Shown here: positions 16,481-25,321 of the stretch, one piece after another
How the letters are laid out: every line of letters begins with the position of its first letter
Position numbering within the stretch: the first letter of the stretch is position 1
Assembly (NCBI GenBank): GCA_013359345.1
Contig: JABWCA010000003.1
Span: 1-43,226, forward strand
DNA from: Ignavibacteriaceae bacterium
Lineage (GTDB): Bacteria; Bacteroidota; Ignavibacteria; Ignavibacteriales; Ignavibacteriaceae
Direction of reading: 5' to 3'
Length of the DNA stretch: 43,226 bases
Made by a program: the position numbers and the translations under genes
The notes under the pieces: generated by a model
Databases searched by the model: none
Told to the model about the DNA's origin: nothing
Seen by the model: only the letters and a program-made list of their open reading frames with translations

Positions 16481-17408
16481 CTGCCACCTCTTTGCCTGTT
16501 TTAGAAATCAAATATATAATCACACCAAAAATCACAACACCACCCAAAAGTATCAGAACAGAATTTAACGGTGAATATGTCATTATCTCAAATTCATTGA
16601 GGGCTTCTTTGCCCATCACAAAAAACACGGAAACCGAATACAGATTATTCAGGAAATGGAGAATGATCGGGGTGATGATTGAATCAGTTTTGTATGCTGC
16701 ATACCCGAAAAATGCTCCAATAATTACAAGCGGAATAAGCTGAAGCAGATTAAAATGAAATAACGCAAAAAAGACGCCGGAAACCATTATGGCAGTAACC
16801 GGTTTAAATCTCATTTCAAGGCTTCTCTGAAACAACCCCCTGAATGCAATTTCCTCGCATATTGCAGGGGTTACCGCAACTGTGAATATCACAAGCACAT
16901 TTTCAAAATAGTTCTGCGCAGTGAGGAGTTTGAGCATGGTTCCTTCAAGCATTCTGAAGAGTTCATCAATAAACTCTTTAATCTGATGCATTACAGCATT
17001 ATTCTGTGCCGATTTTATAAAAAGATACTCCTGCAGCATCGTCATGTGCTCAAGAACAGGAACAAGCGCAATGAGTGCCCCTGTGAACAACAGCAGCATC
17101 TTTAATGATGGCATCCTGAGCCTCAGCAGCTTTACAGGATGATTGTAAAACAGTTTCGAAAAGAATATTGCCGGAACCAGCATAAAAAAGAACTGTCCTG
17201 CTATCTGGGTTAAACGAAGCACATTTGCATCGGCTTTTTCAAAATTAAGGCCTGTGATTGCAAGAGTTACAATTGCCCCGCCTATCTGATAAAGAAGAAA
17301 GATTGCAACCAGCGCAATGAACGCTGCAGATACGGGGTTGATATTTGGTGTAAGTTCTTGTGACTCAACAGAATTGTTATCTTTATTTTCCTGGTTAACC
17401 GGCTCCAT
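16467..17408 (-). CDS. CPBP family intramembrane metalloprotease
   Basis: The 313-residue protein has about seven or eight membrane segments. It carries the three CPBP (Rce1/Abi) motifs: E185-E186-x3-R190 in CEEIAFRG, F-x-x-x-H at 214-218 (FALFHFN), and H251-x2-N254 in HFLNN. These residues bind the catalytic water or metal in Rce1-type glutamate proteases. Bacterial members include bacteriocin-immunity proteins and prenyl-protein proteases; the substrate here is unknown. An ICMT-like methyltransferase at 5583 belongs to the family that works after Rce1 in eukaryotes, but the two genes are 11 kb apart. It is the first gene of the cluster leading to cdsA and rimO. Confidence 0.88.
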   Translation of the reverse strand: MEPVNQENKDNNSVESQELTPNINPVSAAFIALVAIFLLYQIGGAIVTLAITGLNFEKADANVLRLTQIAGQFFFMLVPAIFFSKLFYNHPVKLLRLRMPSLKMLLLFTGALIALVPVLEHMTMLQEYLFIKSAQNNAVMHQIKEFIDELFRMLEGTMLKLLTAQNYFENVLVIFTVAVTPAICEEIAFRGLFQRSLEMRFKPVTAIMVSGVFFALFHFNLLQLIPLVIIGAFFGYAAYKTDSIITPIILHFLNNLYSVSVFFVMGKEALNEFEIMTYSPLNSVLILLGGVVIFGVIIYLISKTGKEVAVEKM

Positions 17409-17447
17409 AAAACCTTAATTATTTTATCTTAATTACAAAAATAAAAA

Positions 17448-17478
17448 AACCGATGAATAAGTTTATTATTCACCGGTT
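17448..17478 (-). terminator. Rho-independent terminator after the DUF3108 gene
   Basis: AACCG (17448-17452) pairs with CGGTT (17474-17478) and TGAATAA (17454-17460) pairs with TTATTCA (17466-17472), with one A/C mismatch between the two stems and a 5-base loop. Read on the minus strand, the hairpin runs into a T-rich tract (the plus strand to its left is AAAATAAAAAAA). It lies between the DUF3108 stop and the CPBP start, separating two operons. Confidence 0.75.
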
Positions 17479-17502
17479 GAGTTAAAAAAATATATGGAAG
17501 GA

Positions 17503-18306
17503 TTATCTTTTTGAGGTCAGTTTTCCTGCAAGCCCTTCATAGTTTGTGAGTTCGGAATCGATTGACCCTATCACAACTTTTGTCTTAACCTTGACGGGCA
17601 TTCTAATCGTGTCATCGGTAAGCCACACCATAATGCTGCCTTCGCTCTTGAACAGCCCGCCTTCCTGTACCAGGGGCTCAACCATTATGCAGTCAAATGT
17701 ACCTGCAGGCACAGTTATCCTCTCCTTACCGTGATATACAACCCAGAGATCGTGAATTTTGCCTTCATAAAAGTTCTGAAGTTTAATTCTTCCACCCTTT
17801 TTGATTCCGGAGAAATCAAGGGTTCTTACAAAATAAAATGCCGAGATAATATCATGCACATAAGGAGTTATCGTAAATTCACCGTCCGTTGTTTTGGCTT
17901 TTCCGCGTCTGTGATCAAAAAAAGCGGAATAATCTTTTGAGAAACCGCCCTCCCTTATATGCTGCTCAAATCTCCACGGGAAAAGTCCTTCAACATCAAG
18001 GTATGATTCATAACGATCCCGCACCTTGAAAAACCAGTCAAAGCTGGGTACTGAATTCACTTCAAACAGGACGTTATAGGTATCCCTGCCCGAAACCTTT
18101 TTGATTTTGGGGATACTCATAGTTGCAATTCCCGCGGTAACAAAACCGTAATTAACATTAAAGGTGAGTTTTTCACCCTCCTTGAAGGCTTTGTTTGTAA
18201 CCTTGGGGAAATCATCACCGGGTGCTTTACCGTTGAATCCGGTAAATCCGGTAACGATTAATGCGGTACTGATTATAAAAGCGGACAATATCATTTTCTT
18301 AAACAT
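17503..18306 (-). CDS. DUF3108 domain-containing exported protein
   Basis: From the ATG at 18306 the protein has 267 residues and begins with a signal peptide-like helix (MFKKMILSAFIISTALIV). GAGG about 8 bases before this ATG supports it over an earlier in-frame start at 18366, which would overlap the glycosyltransferase gene. The mature part is a beta-rich DUF3108 domain, with EGEKLTFNVNYGFVTAGIATM near its start, RYESYLDVEGLFPWRFEQ in the middle and VPAGTFDCIMVEP later. DUF3108 proteins are exported beta-barrel-like proteins without assigned activity. A terminator follows the gene, so it closes the transcription unit coming from 26865. Confidence 0.82.
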   Translation of the reverse strand: MFKKMILSAFIISTALIVTGFTGFNGKAPGDDFPKVTNKAFKEGEKLTFNVNYGFVTAGIATMSIPKIKKVSGRDTYNVLFEVNSVPSFDWFFKVRDRYESYLDVEGLFPWRFEQHIREGGFSKDYSAFFDHRRGKAKTTDGEFTITPYVHDIISAFYFVRTLDFSGIKKGGRIKLQNFYEGKIHDLWVVYHGKERITVPAGTFDCIMVEPLVQEGGLFKSEGSIMVWLTDDTIRMPVKVKTKVVIGSIDSELTNYEGLAGKLTSKR

Positions 18307-18322
18307 ATTTACCTCAGTAAAT

Positions 18323-19336
18323 TCAAGCATTGTTTTCAATATAACCACTGACTTTTTGCATGTCAATACTACTCATACAATTTAAAGCTTCACATTGTTT
18401 CCTGTCACAGCCCGAACAATTAATTTCCGGCCTGAAAACCCTGCTTTTTGAACTGTACGGACCCCAGCGTTCTGCAGAGCAGTCTTTTATCTTAGGATAA
18501 AACCCTGCAACCCTTATACCCGATGCAGCTGCAATATGAATGGGGCCGGTTGAGTTTGAAATAAATGCATAAGCATGACTGATCAGGGCAATCAGTTCAG
18601 GTAAATCAAGTTCACCGGCACAATTAATGACGTTCTGATTTACAATAAGTTTTTGACAGAGATCATACTCAGAGGGGCTGCCGGTTATAACCACTTTAAA
18701 ATTTACAGAAAGCAATCCGCTCAGCTTAATAAAACTCTCAACGGGAAGATCAACCGAGCTGCCTCCGCTGCCGGGGTGAATAATCACAAACTTCTCATCC
18801 GGCTTAATACCCTTTTCTTTCAGTTTCTGGGTTATTATATTCTCTGAGTTGGGCTTAACCGAAATCAGTCCGTTAAAATCATCGGGGGAATATTTATGGT
18901 CAATCCCCGCCTCCCTGAGCATCCTGCAGTTGTATTCAAATTCATGAAACCTGGCATCCTTGCGGTGCTCATAAACTCTCCTGCTGAAGAAAAAGGAATA
19001 CCATCTGTATCCGGTGCCAACCCTTGTTCTGATTCCTGCAAGAAACATCTCTGCTGCAAGTGTAAGAGACGGAGATATCACAAAAACCGCATCAAACCTG
19101 AATGACCTGAGAAATTTTATCTTTTCAGAGAGGGTTTTTTCTGTGTAATTATCATAATTAAGCACTCCCGCTATCTCTTTATTGCCGTAAGTAAGTGGTT
19201 CTGTGTAACTCCTCAGCATGAAAAAAACCTCTGCATCAGGGTAGTGTTTTCTTATTATGCCCGCCAGCGGAAGAGTAAGTACCACATCTCCTATCCTGTC
19301 AGTTCGGGTAATAAGTATTCTTTTCAGAGGTTTCAT
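18323..19336 (-). CDS. Glycosyltransferase family 9 (heptosyltransferase-like)
   Basis: The 337-residue protein is of normal GT9 length. The start, ILITRTDRIGDVVLTLPLA, is the R-x-D-x-x-G-D-x-x-x-x-x-P motif of ADP-heptose:LPS heptosyltransferases. The donor-binding half contains VIIHPGSGGSS and FISNSTGPIHIAAASG. A Cys-rich tail follows: C-S-G-C, then C and C in RKQCEALNCM. GT9 enzymes add heptose or related sugars to the LPS core on the cytoplasmic face. The ATG overlaps the stop of no gene downstream, while its own start overlaps the DNA glycosylase stop by 4 bases. Confidence 0.9.
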   Translation of the reverse strand: MKPLKRILITRTDRIGDVVLTLPLAGIIRKHYPDAEVFFMLRSYTEPLTYGNKEIAGVLNYDNYTEKTLSEKIKFLRSFRFDAVFVISPSLTLAAEMFLAGIRTRVGTGYRWYSFFFSRRVYEHRKDARFHEFEYNCRMLREAGIDHKYSPDDFNGLISVKPNSENIITQKLKEKGIKPDEKFVIIHPGSGGSSVDLPVESFIKLSGLLSVNFKVVITGSPSEYDLCQKLIVNQNVINCAGELDLPELIALISHAYAFISNSTGPIHIAAASGIRVAGFYPKIKDCSAERWGPYSSKSRVFRPEINCSGCDRKQCEALNCMSSIDMQKVSGYIENNA

Positions 19337-19923
19337 GACACAAAAGGACTGTTTTTAATAAAGAACCTGAGATGCATCTCTTTCCCCTTTGATATTCCTA
19401 TCCTGGGCGATACTGCCGTTTCAAAACTTTCAGGGCAAGCATCATCAGCAATACAAAAGTCACCGTTACACAAATCCTCACCGTTGAACCTGAGATCAGT
19501 CTTAAAAGCTTTGGCAATTTTAGCGGGCCCGTTAAGCAGATTCACATATTCACGGTCATTACTGATTTTTCTGCCGTATCTGTTAAGGCTCATCTCTTCA
19601 ATCCCCCTCACGGGTTCAAGTCCTCTCAGGAGCACTGCCTTCCCTTCTCCGGGGCGGCCTGTAACCACATTCAGGCAGTGATGTATGCCGTAGATAAAAT
19701 AAACATAAAGGAAACCGCCATCGCCAAACATTACTCTGTTGCGTTTGGTTTCTCCATTGTAAGAATGTGCGGCAGGATCTCCGGGGTGGTCATAAGCTTC
19801 AACTTCAACAATTCTTCCGCACAGTGATCTGCCCCCGGCATCTCTGATAAATAACTTGCCGAGAAGCCCTCTGGCAACACTTATGACGTCCTGTCTGTAA
19901 AATTCACGGGCAAGTCTGTTCAT
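19333..19923 (-). CDS. 3-methyladenine DNA glycosylase (AAG/MPG family)
   Basis: This base-excision repair enzyme removes alkylated purines. From the ATG at 19923 it has 196 residues, typical of bacterial AAG/MPG proteins; a TTG two codons upstream is possible. Motifs are LARGLLGK-like ARGLLGKLF (17-25), the catalytic region RIVEVEAYDHPGDPAAHS (37-54) with its conserved glutamates, RNRVMFGDGG (61-70), YVYFIYGIHHCLNVV (73-87) and NGPAKIAKAF. The gene shares a 4-base stop/start overlap with the GT9 gene. The pairing with cell-envelope genes looks like operon packing rather than shared function. Confidence 0.93.
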   Translation of the reverse strand: MNRLAREFYRQDVISVARGLLGKLFIRDAGGRSLCGRIVEVEAYDHPGDPAAHSYNGETKRNRVMFGDGGFLYVYFIYGIHHCLNVVTGRPGEGKAVLLRGLEPVRGIEEMSLNRYGRKISNDREYVNLLNGPAKIAKAFKTDLRFNGEDLCNGDFCIADDACPESFETAVSPRIGISKGKEMHLRFFIKNSPFVS

Positions 19924-19932
19924 GATCAATTC

Positions 19933-20583
19933 TCAGAGCACTGATTTTTCTTTTAGTTCTCTGATCTTGCTTTCAAATGCAGGAATATTGGAAGGATCTT
20001 TTTTCTTCAGATTCTCGTAAATGGAGATTGCTCTGCCAAAATCACCGAGCGATATATAAAACTCAGCCATTGTTACTGATGCAAATCCGCCGGTTTCTTT
20101 ATAATCCCCTTTATCAATTGATTTGATGACTTCAGGGCCTGAGTATCTGAGATATTCAAAATCACGCAGAATGCTTTCCTTCAGTTCTTCCTCTATTATA
20201 ACAGGGCTGAGAATTCTTGTGCATTCCTCATTAAGATCACCAAGAACATACTTATCACCCAGCCTGTCTTTTTTCAGATCATTTATCATGCTGATATAAG
20301 CATCAAGAAGGGCAGAATTATTCAAAAGTTCTGAGGTGATTTTCAGGAAGCTCAGGGCTGTGTTCTCTTCATCTATTTTGAGAAAGAGGATTGCTGAGAG
20401 GAAATACAGTAACGGATGGTCTTTATAAAGCGAAAGAGCCCGCAGAAGGAGCTCTTTCGATTCGGAAATTTTATTTTCTTTCAGTGCGTTGTAAATGTGC
20501 CGGACAATTAATGCCGACGAAGGACTTTTTGCCGCTTCAGAGAGTATACGAAAAAGGAAAAAGTCTTTCTCAAAGTTTCTCAA
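19933..20583 (-). CDS. TPR-like helical repeat protein, function unknown
   Basis: The 216-residue protein is mostly helical, with no signal peptide. TPR-like pairs can be seen near the start (SALIVRHIYNALKEN, ESKELLLRALSLYKDHPLL) and near the end (FYISLGDFGRAISIYENLKKKDPSN, in parts). Such repeats bind partner proteins. Its start codon overlaps the stop of the GT2 gene by 4 bases, so it may assist that synthase. No enzyme motif is visible. Confidence 0.7.
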   Translation of the reverse strand: MRNFEKDFFLFRILSEAAKSPSSALIVRHIYNALKENKISESKELLLRALSLYKDHPLLYFLSAILFLKIDEENTALSFLKITSELLNNSALLDAYISMINDLKKDRLGDKYVLGDLNEECTRILSPVIIEEELKESILRDFEYLRYSGPEVIKSIDKGDYKETGGFASVTMAEFYISLGDFGRAISIYENLKKKDPSNIPAFESKIRELKEKSVL

Positions 20584-22040
20584 TTGGCTTTCTTCTTTGA
20601 ATAAGCATGCTTGAGTGAAGTAAGAGAAACAAATGCAAAGCCTATGAAAAACATGAACTGGAACGGTAATGCGGCAATCTCAAGGAAATAGAGTGATGAA
20701 CCGATACCAACAAGGCAGTAGACTGCCATTAAAAGCTCAACATAAACAGAGAAGTTAACCTTCCTGGCTGCGTATTTTTTGCCTTCCCAGCTGTCTTTAT
20801 TGTTTTCAACTTTATATTTGGGTGTTCTTACAAATTCACTCTTCCTGTTAAGCAAACCTTCAATAACCGCACGTGAGTTATTAACCGCAAAACCCATGCT
20901 GCCTGCCATAAAGAGAGGGAAAAGCACAATCTTCTTTCTCCAGTCGGCTCTTATATCTTTCTGGGCATACATGTAATACAGGAATGAACCTATTGTTGCC
21001 AGAACAAATATTGAAAGGAGAGCAAAATAAGCTTCATATGAGCCGCTGTTCTTTATAAAGATAAGGGGCACATTAAGAATTGCAGTAAGCAGAATGAACG
21101 GAAACACAAAGTTATTGGTCAGGTGGAAAGTTGCCTGGAGTTTAACTCTGAGCGGCACTTTTGATTTCCATACCATCGGCAATATCTTCTTTGATGTCTC
21201 AATTGCGCCTTTTGTCCATCTGAACTGCTGTGCTTTTAAAGCGTTGATTTCAGAGGGAAGCTCCGCGGGCGAAATAATATCTTTAAGGAATACAAATCTC
21301 CAGCCGTTAAGCTGTGCCCTGTAGCTGAGATCAAGGTCTTCTGTAAGGGTATCTGCATGCCAGTTGCCGGCATCTTCAATACAGCTTTTTCTCCATACAC
21401 CGCCGGTGCCGTTAAAGTTGATGAAAAATCCGGCTTTGTTTCTTACGTTCTGATCAATTACGAAATGACCGTCGAGTGCAAGCGCCTGAGCTTTGGTGAG
21501 AATTGAATAATCACCGTTCAGGTGTTCCCAGCGGGTCTGGACCATGCCTACTTTATCATCATGGAAAAAAGGAAGTGTCTTTTTGAGGAAGTCGGTGCCG
21601 GGAATGAAGTCGGCATCAAATATCGCAACATATTCACCCTTGGCAATCTGGAGGCCGAACTTAAGAGCTCCTGCCTTGAAACCTTCTCTTGAACCTCTTC
21701 TGATATGAACAATGTCATATCCTTCATCTTTTTTTCTCTGTACGATTCCGGCTACAATATCGGTTGTTTCGTCAGTCGAATCATCAAGAACCTGAATCTC
21801 GAATTTTTCTTTCGGATACTCGATTGCGCAAACCGAATCAATCAGCCTTTCAACAACATACATCTCATTGTAAAGGGGGAGCTGAACGGTAACTGTACCA
21901 TCAGGCATCTCTTCCTTTACCGGCTGCTGACTCTTGTTCTTGAATTTATTGTAGTAATACACCATAACAAAACCATGAGCACCAAACACAAACAATATAA
22001 GCAGTGAAACGAAATATGATATTAAAACTATATCATCCAT
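20580..22040 (-). CDS. Processive GT2 glycosyltransferase (cellulose synthase-like)
   Basis: The 486-residue membrane protein has an N-terminal membrane segment (about 5-30). A cytoplasmic GT2 domain follows, with VQLPLYNE (52-59), D86-D87-S, the metal-binding FDAD (141-144), TEDLD (233-237) and QQFRWTKG (271-278). The C-terminal half has four to five membrane segments. This is the D, D, D, Q/Q-x-x-R-W pattern of processive beta-glycan synthases such as cellulose or mannan synthase-like proteins. It would polymerise and pass a glycan or glycosylate a lipid. The sugar cannot be told from sequence, and no PilZ domain or BcsB-like partner is present. It is coupled to the TPR gene. Confidence 0.88.
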   Translation of the reverse strand: MDDIVLISYFVSLLILFVFGAHGFVMVYYYNKFKNKSQQPVKEEMPDGTVTVQLPLYNEMYVVERLIDSVCAIEYPKEKFEIQVLDDSTDETTDIVAGIVQRKKDEGYDIVHIRRGSREGFKAGALKFGLQIAKGEYVAIFDADFIPGTDFLKKTLPFFHDDKVGMVQTRWEHLNGDYSILTKAQALALDGHFVIDQNVRNKAGFFINFNGTGGVWRKSCIEDAGNWHADTLTEDLDLSYRAQLNGWRFVFLKDIISPAELPSEINALKAQQFRWTKGAIETSKKILPMVWKSKVPLRVKLQATFHLTNNFVFPFILLTAILNVPLIFIKNSGSYEAYFALLSIFVLATIGSFLYYMYAQKDIRADWRKKIVLFPLFMAGSMGFAVNNSRAVIEGLLNRKSEFVRTPKYKVENNKDSWEGKKYAARKVNFSVYVELLMAVYCLVGIGSSLYFLEIAALPFQFMFFIGFAFVSLTSLKHAYSKKKAN

Positions 22041-22071
22041 TTTTATATTCTACTCCTGAGTTGAAATAAAT

Positions 22072-22584
22072 TTACCAGCCTGAAACTGTATCAAGCAAAA
22101 TGTCTTCGGAGATTTTATCAAGTGATATCTGGATTCCCGAATTTCGCTGAACTGAACCGCCGGATGGTGAGTAATCTCCATAATTTGAAAATGTTTTTTC
22201 AAAAATGATGTTTCTTTTTACGAGATCACGGTAAACTACCTTTACCGAAATCGTTATTCTTCTTGCCGAGACATTTTCTCCTGCAGACACCACAGCAGGA
22301 GCATCAGAAATGGAGATTATGGAGCATTCAAGTACGGCATCAGCCTTTGAACGGTCCGTAAGTGTGAAATTGTTGTCTTCGACAAATTTCCGGGTTAGCA
22401 GAGTAGTCAGGTTCTCCCGGAGATTTGGCTCGCCCGATCCGCTTCTGTCTTCAACTATCGGGATTGCCAGCTTCTTCAGATGTGCGGGAACCGAGGCGCC
22501 TGTAAATGAATACGGGCAGCCGCATCCGTACACCAGAAAAATTAAAATAAATCCTGTAAATATAATCAAAATATTCTTTATCAT
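22072..22584 (-). CDS. lptE: LptE-like lipopolysaccharide-assembly lipoprotein
   Basis: From the ATG at 22584 the product has 170 residues, with a signal peptide and lipobox LVYGC (C21). The mature part has the LptE pattern: PYSFTGASVPAHLKKLAIP, then REN-LTTLLTRKFVEDN and ADAVLECSI, ending in an amphipathic helix. LptE plugs the LptD barrel that delivers LPS to the outer leaflet. LptE proteins are very divergent, so the name rests on size, lipobox and the early PYSFTG and I-P-x-x-x-x-R-S pattern. It lies between the sigma-54 activator and the GT2 synthase. Confidence 0.78.
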   Translation of the reverse strand: MIKNILIIFTGFILIFLVYGCGCPYSFTGASVPAHLKKLAIPIVEDRSGSGEPNLRENLTTLLTRKFVEDNNFTLTDRSKADAVLECSIISISDAPAVVSAGENVSARRITISVKVVYRDLVKRNIIFEKTFSNYGDYSPSGGSVQRNSGIQISLDKISEDILLDTVSGW

Positions 22585-22613
22585 ATACAAAATAAAAATG
22601 AATAAAGTTTCAT

Positions 22614-23753
22614 TTAACTCCCCCCCTGATCACTTATAACTTCTTTTATATCATACTCTTCTATCTTGCGGTACAATGTGCGCTCGCTTATTCCCAGTAT
22701 CACAGATGCCAGGCGCCTGTTTCCTTTCGCTTTTCTGAGCGCTCTGATGATTGCAGCTTTCTCTGCTGATTTCATCGACATATCAGAGACTTCATTTTCA
22801 TCATGCACACGCACATCGGGAACGGGTTTGCGCTCTGCTGTTTCAAGCACAATATTCTTGAGATCCATTATATCTTTTTTCAGCTCAAAAAGAGCAAGCT
22901 TAATAAACTCCCTCTCAACTTCTTCCGCCGATTTATTCAGCGGCATCGGGAGATTTCTGCTGCTGCTTTGCTCCGGTATCCTTATCAGGTGATAAAAGCT
23001 TTCAACGCTGAGAACGCTGTTCCTGCTCATGGCAATGGCAGTTTCAATCGTGTTTTTCAGTTCCCTGATATTACCGGGCCATGAATATTCTCTCAGGTAA
23101 TTCACTGCATCTGGGGTGATATCCGGTTCAGGTATATCATTATCAGTGCAGTAGTTCCTGATAAAGTAATGGGTGAGAAGATCAATATCCCCTTTTCTTT
23201 TCCTGAGGGGCGGTATCTGGAGGGTGACTGCCTTAAGCCTGAAATAGAGATCCTCTCTGAATCTTCTTTTCTCGACCTCTGCCTGCAGATCTTTGTTGGT
23301 TGCAGCAATAATCCTTACATCAACCTTTGTGATTCTCTCTGCACCCACCTTCATAAATTCTTTGGTCTCAAGCGCCCTGAGCAGCTTAACCTGAAGTGTG
23401 AGAGGCATCTCTCCTATCTCGTCAAGGAAAAGAGTTCCGCCGTCTGCAAGCTCAAAGTACCCTTTCCGCTTATCGGTTGCGCCCGTGAACGAGCCCTTCT
23501 CATGCCCGAAAAGCTCGCTTTCAAGCAATCCTTCGGGAATAGCTCCGCAGTTAACACTTACAAGATTCTTGCCTGTTCTGCGGCTTGCTCCGTGCAGTGC
23601 CCTCGCAAAAACTTCCTTGCCGGTTCCCGATTCCCCGTTAATCAAAACAGTGATGTCACTTTCGGCAACCTGCATCAGAACCGAGACAAGGTCTTTGATC
23701 TCCCTTGATTTCCCGATTATTCCAAATTTGCTCTGAAATTCTTCAACTGTCAT
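22614..23753 (-). CDS. Sigma-54-dependent transcriptional activator without sensory domain
   Basis: The 379-residue protein starts directly with the AAA+ sigma-54 interaction domain (about 8-245). Walker A is GESGTGKE (40-47), the sigma-54 contact loop is GSFTGA (87-92) with Ser in place of the usual Ala, and Walker B is GGTLFLDEIGE (105-115). A linker (about 255-330) carries a predicted helical segment. The Fis-type helix-turn-helix at the C-terminus contains NRRLASVILGISERTLYRKIEEY. With no receiver, GAF or PAS domain it resembles PspF-type activators, which are controlled by a partner protein or by level. Its targets are unknown; the neighbouring lptE and GT2 genes are candidates. Confidence 0.93.
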   Translation of the reverse strand: MTVEEFQSKFGIIGKSREIKDLVSVLMQVAESDITVLINGESGTGKEVFARALHGASRRTGKNLVSVNCGAIPEGLLESELFGHEKGSFTGATDKRKGYFELADGGTLFLDEIGEMPLTLQVKLLRALETKEFMKVGAERITKVDVRIIAATNKDLQAEVEKRRFREDLYFRLKAVTLQIPPLRKRKGDIDLLTHYFIRNYCTDNDIPEPDITPDAVNYLREYSWPGNIRELKNTIETAIAMSRNSVLSVESFYHLIRIPEQSSSRNLPMPLNKSAEEVEREFIKLALFELKKDIMDLKNIVLETAERKPVPDVRVHDENEVSDMSMKSAEKAAIIRALRKAKGNRRLASVILGISERTLYRKIEEYDIKEVISDQGGS

Positions 23754-23780
23754 TTCTGATATTTTAATTTTGTTTTTCAG

Positions 23781-24551
23781 TTAATACTCAATTGTCATGC
23801 CATCGGCAGCAAAAATATATCTGCCGTTCAGCTCAGGGGCTGAATCAAGTAAATTTTTCAGCTCCGTTTCTTTATCATAATCCAGATGGGTAAGATAAAT
23901 CTTTTTATCCGAAGATTCAATCAGACCCAGTATTTCCTCACTGCTTATATGCGAGGTCTCTGTAATTATGATCCCAGTTTTCCCTGTCACTCCGCCGGTG
24001 ATATCGCTTATTCCCCCGATATCACCCGAATAAAACACTTCCTTTTCACCGTCAGAAATTGTCATCGAAAAACTTGTGAATGAAAGCGCACCGTTCAGAT
24101 CATATTTCCGGTACTCATCAAGATGGCTGTTCCTGCGTATTTCTATACTTACGCCTGAATTATCCGAAATCACATCGCCGTCGTTAAGTTCTTTGAATTC
24201 AAGGGAAAAGCTGATTCTTTCAGTGAAAATGTAGCTTCTGTGAAGCAGTTCCCTCAGAAAACTTATATCGCCTGAGGGGGCATAAACCGTGAGGGGGGTT
24301 TTCCTGCCAAGAATTTTCATCTGGACAATCAGGAACGGGAATCCGGCGTAATGATCGGGGTGAAAATGAGTTATAATAATTCTGTTTATCAGGCAGGGAT
24401 CTTCTCCGGCTGCAGCCAGAGCTTTTGAAATTCCGTCACCGCAGTCTGTAAGAGTTACTGAATCATCAGTAAAAAGCAGAAATGAAGACTGAAATCTTTC
24501 TTTTACTGCAAGACCTGAACCGGTTCCGGTGAATTTTATTCTGAGTGACAT
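23781..24551 (-). CDS. MBL-fold metallohydrolase (RNase Z-like)
   Basis: The 256-residue protein is a metallo-beta-lactamase-fold hydrolase. The metal motif is T61-H62-F-H64-P-D66-H67 followed by YAGFPFL, with D202-type aspartate in FYSGDIGG and a late histidine in YLTHLDYD. The start, KFTGTGSG, and the way the domain is arranged resemble RNase Z and related phosphodiesterases. The exosite arm of true RNase Z is not evident. A general phosphodiesterase is therefore as likely as a tRNA 3'-processing enzyme. It follows the SPOR gene by 3 bases and lies 27 bases before the sigma-54 activator gene. Confidence 0.85.
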   Translation of the reverse strand: MSLRIKFTGTGSGLAVKERFQSSFLLFTDDSVTLTDCGDGISKALAAAGEDPCLINRIIITHFHPDHYAGFPFLIVQMKILGRKTPLTVYAPSGDISFLRELLHRSYIFTERISFSLEFKELNDGDVISDNSGVSIEIRRNSHLDEYRKYDLNGALSFTSFSMTISDGEKEVFYSGDIGGISDITGGVTGKTGIIITETSHISSEEILGLIESSDKKIYLTHLDYDKETELKNLLDSAPELNGRYIFAADGMTIEY

Positions 24552-24554
24552 TCC

Positions 24555-25310
24555 TCAGGATCTTTTTTTAATAAGAACCTCTGTTTTAAGAAGCTTCTCA
24601 ATTTTACCGGCATCGGCTTTTGCGTCATCTTTTGATTTATAATAACCTACGTTTACAAAGATATAATCTTTTCCTTTTGATTTGCCTTCGGTTTTTATAA
24701 CATCAAAGCCGTTTTTTTCAAGCTTCTTAATTGTTTCATTGGCTTTCTTCTCATTTGTGTAAGCGGCTACCTGAATATACCAGTCGCCGGCAGCCTTAGG
24801 CTTATCTTTGGCATCTTTGTCCTCACCGGCAGTCTTATCTTTGGTCTTTCCGGCAGCCTTGTCTTTAGTGTCATCCTTCTTGCTTTCAGGATCAGCGGTT
24901 TTATCTGCCGCGGCTTCCTGATTCCCCTTTTTTTCTCCGAGGAACGAAAGATATTCTGATGCGGGAAATTCTTTTTTCAGTTTTTTAGTGAAGGTGAGAT
25001 ACTTTTTGTCGTTATCAATAAGCTTGTAATAGTTTGATATCCTGTAGAGCGCGGCTTCTTTTACCGCCTTGTTCCCGGTTGAGTCTGCAAGGGGAATCAG
25101 CTTTTCAATTGCTGCCTTCCCTTCAGGCATGAGAATGATGCTGATAAATTTATCGAGATCAGGCGAATTAAACTCTCCTGCCTCTTTTATCAGTTCCTGG
25201 GGTGACAGTTCACCCTGATGAATTCTCAGGAGAAATAAAGCCTGATCTTTATCCTGGCCGTGAAGAAACATTGCCATTAATAAAAACAGGGAGGAAATCA
25301 GCTTTTTCAT
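24555..25310 (-). CDS. SPOR domain exported protein
   Basis: The 251-residue product has a signal peptide (cleaved near LHGQ, residue 19). A helical region follows (25-115), then a Lys/Asp/Ala-rich low-complexity linker (about 118-172). A C-terminal SPOR domain (about 175-248) contains WYIQVAAYTNEKKANETIK and VNVGYYKSKDDAKAD. SPOR domains bind denuded glycan strands of peptidoglycan, often at division sites. The highly charged repetitive linker is likely unstructured. The gene lies 11 bases from miaB on the same strand. Confidence 0.9.
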   Translation of the reverse strand: MKKLISSLFLLMAMFLHGQDKDQALFLLRIHQGELSPQELIKEAGEFNSPDLDKFISIILMPEGKAAIEKLIPLADSTGNKAVKEAALYRISNYYKLIDNDKKYLTFTKKLKKEFPASEYLSFLGEKKGNQEAAADKTADPESKKDDTKDKAAGKTKDKTAGEDKDAKDKPKAAGDWYIQVAAYTNEKKANETIKKLEKNGFDVIKTEGKSKGKDYIFVNVGYYKSKDDAKADAGKIEKLLKTEVLIKKRS

Positions 25311-25321
25311 TTCAATCCTTT

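Noticed and set aside
19244-19681. 145-codon plus-strand frame across the GT9 and DNA glycosylase genes
   Set aside because: It is antisense to two well-supported genes and shows no domain.
23169-23708. 179-codon plus-strand frame antisense to the sigma-54 activator
   Set aside because: The minus-strand AAA+ protein is certain, and the antisense product has no organised pattern.
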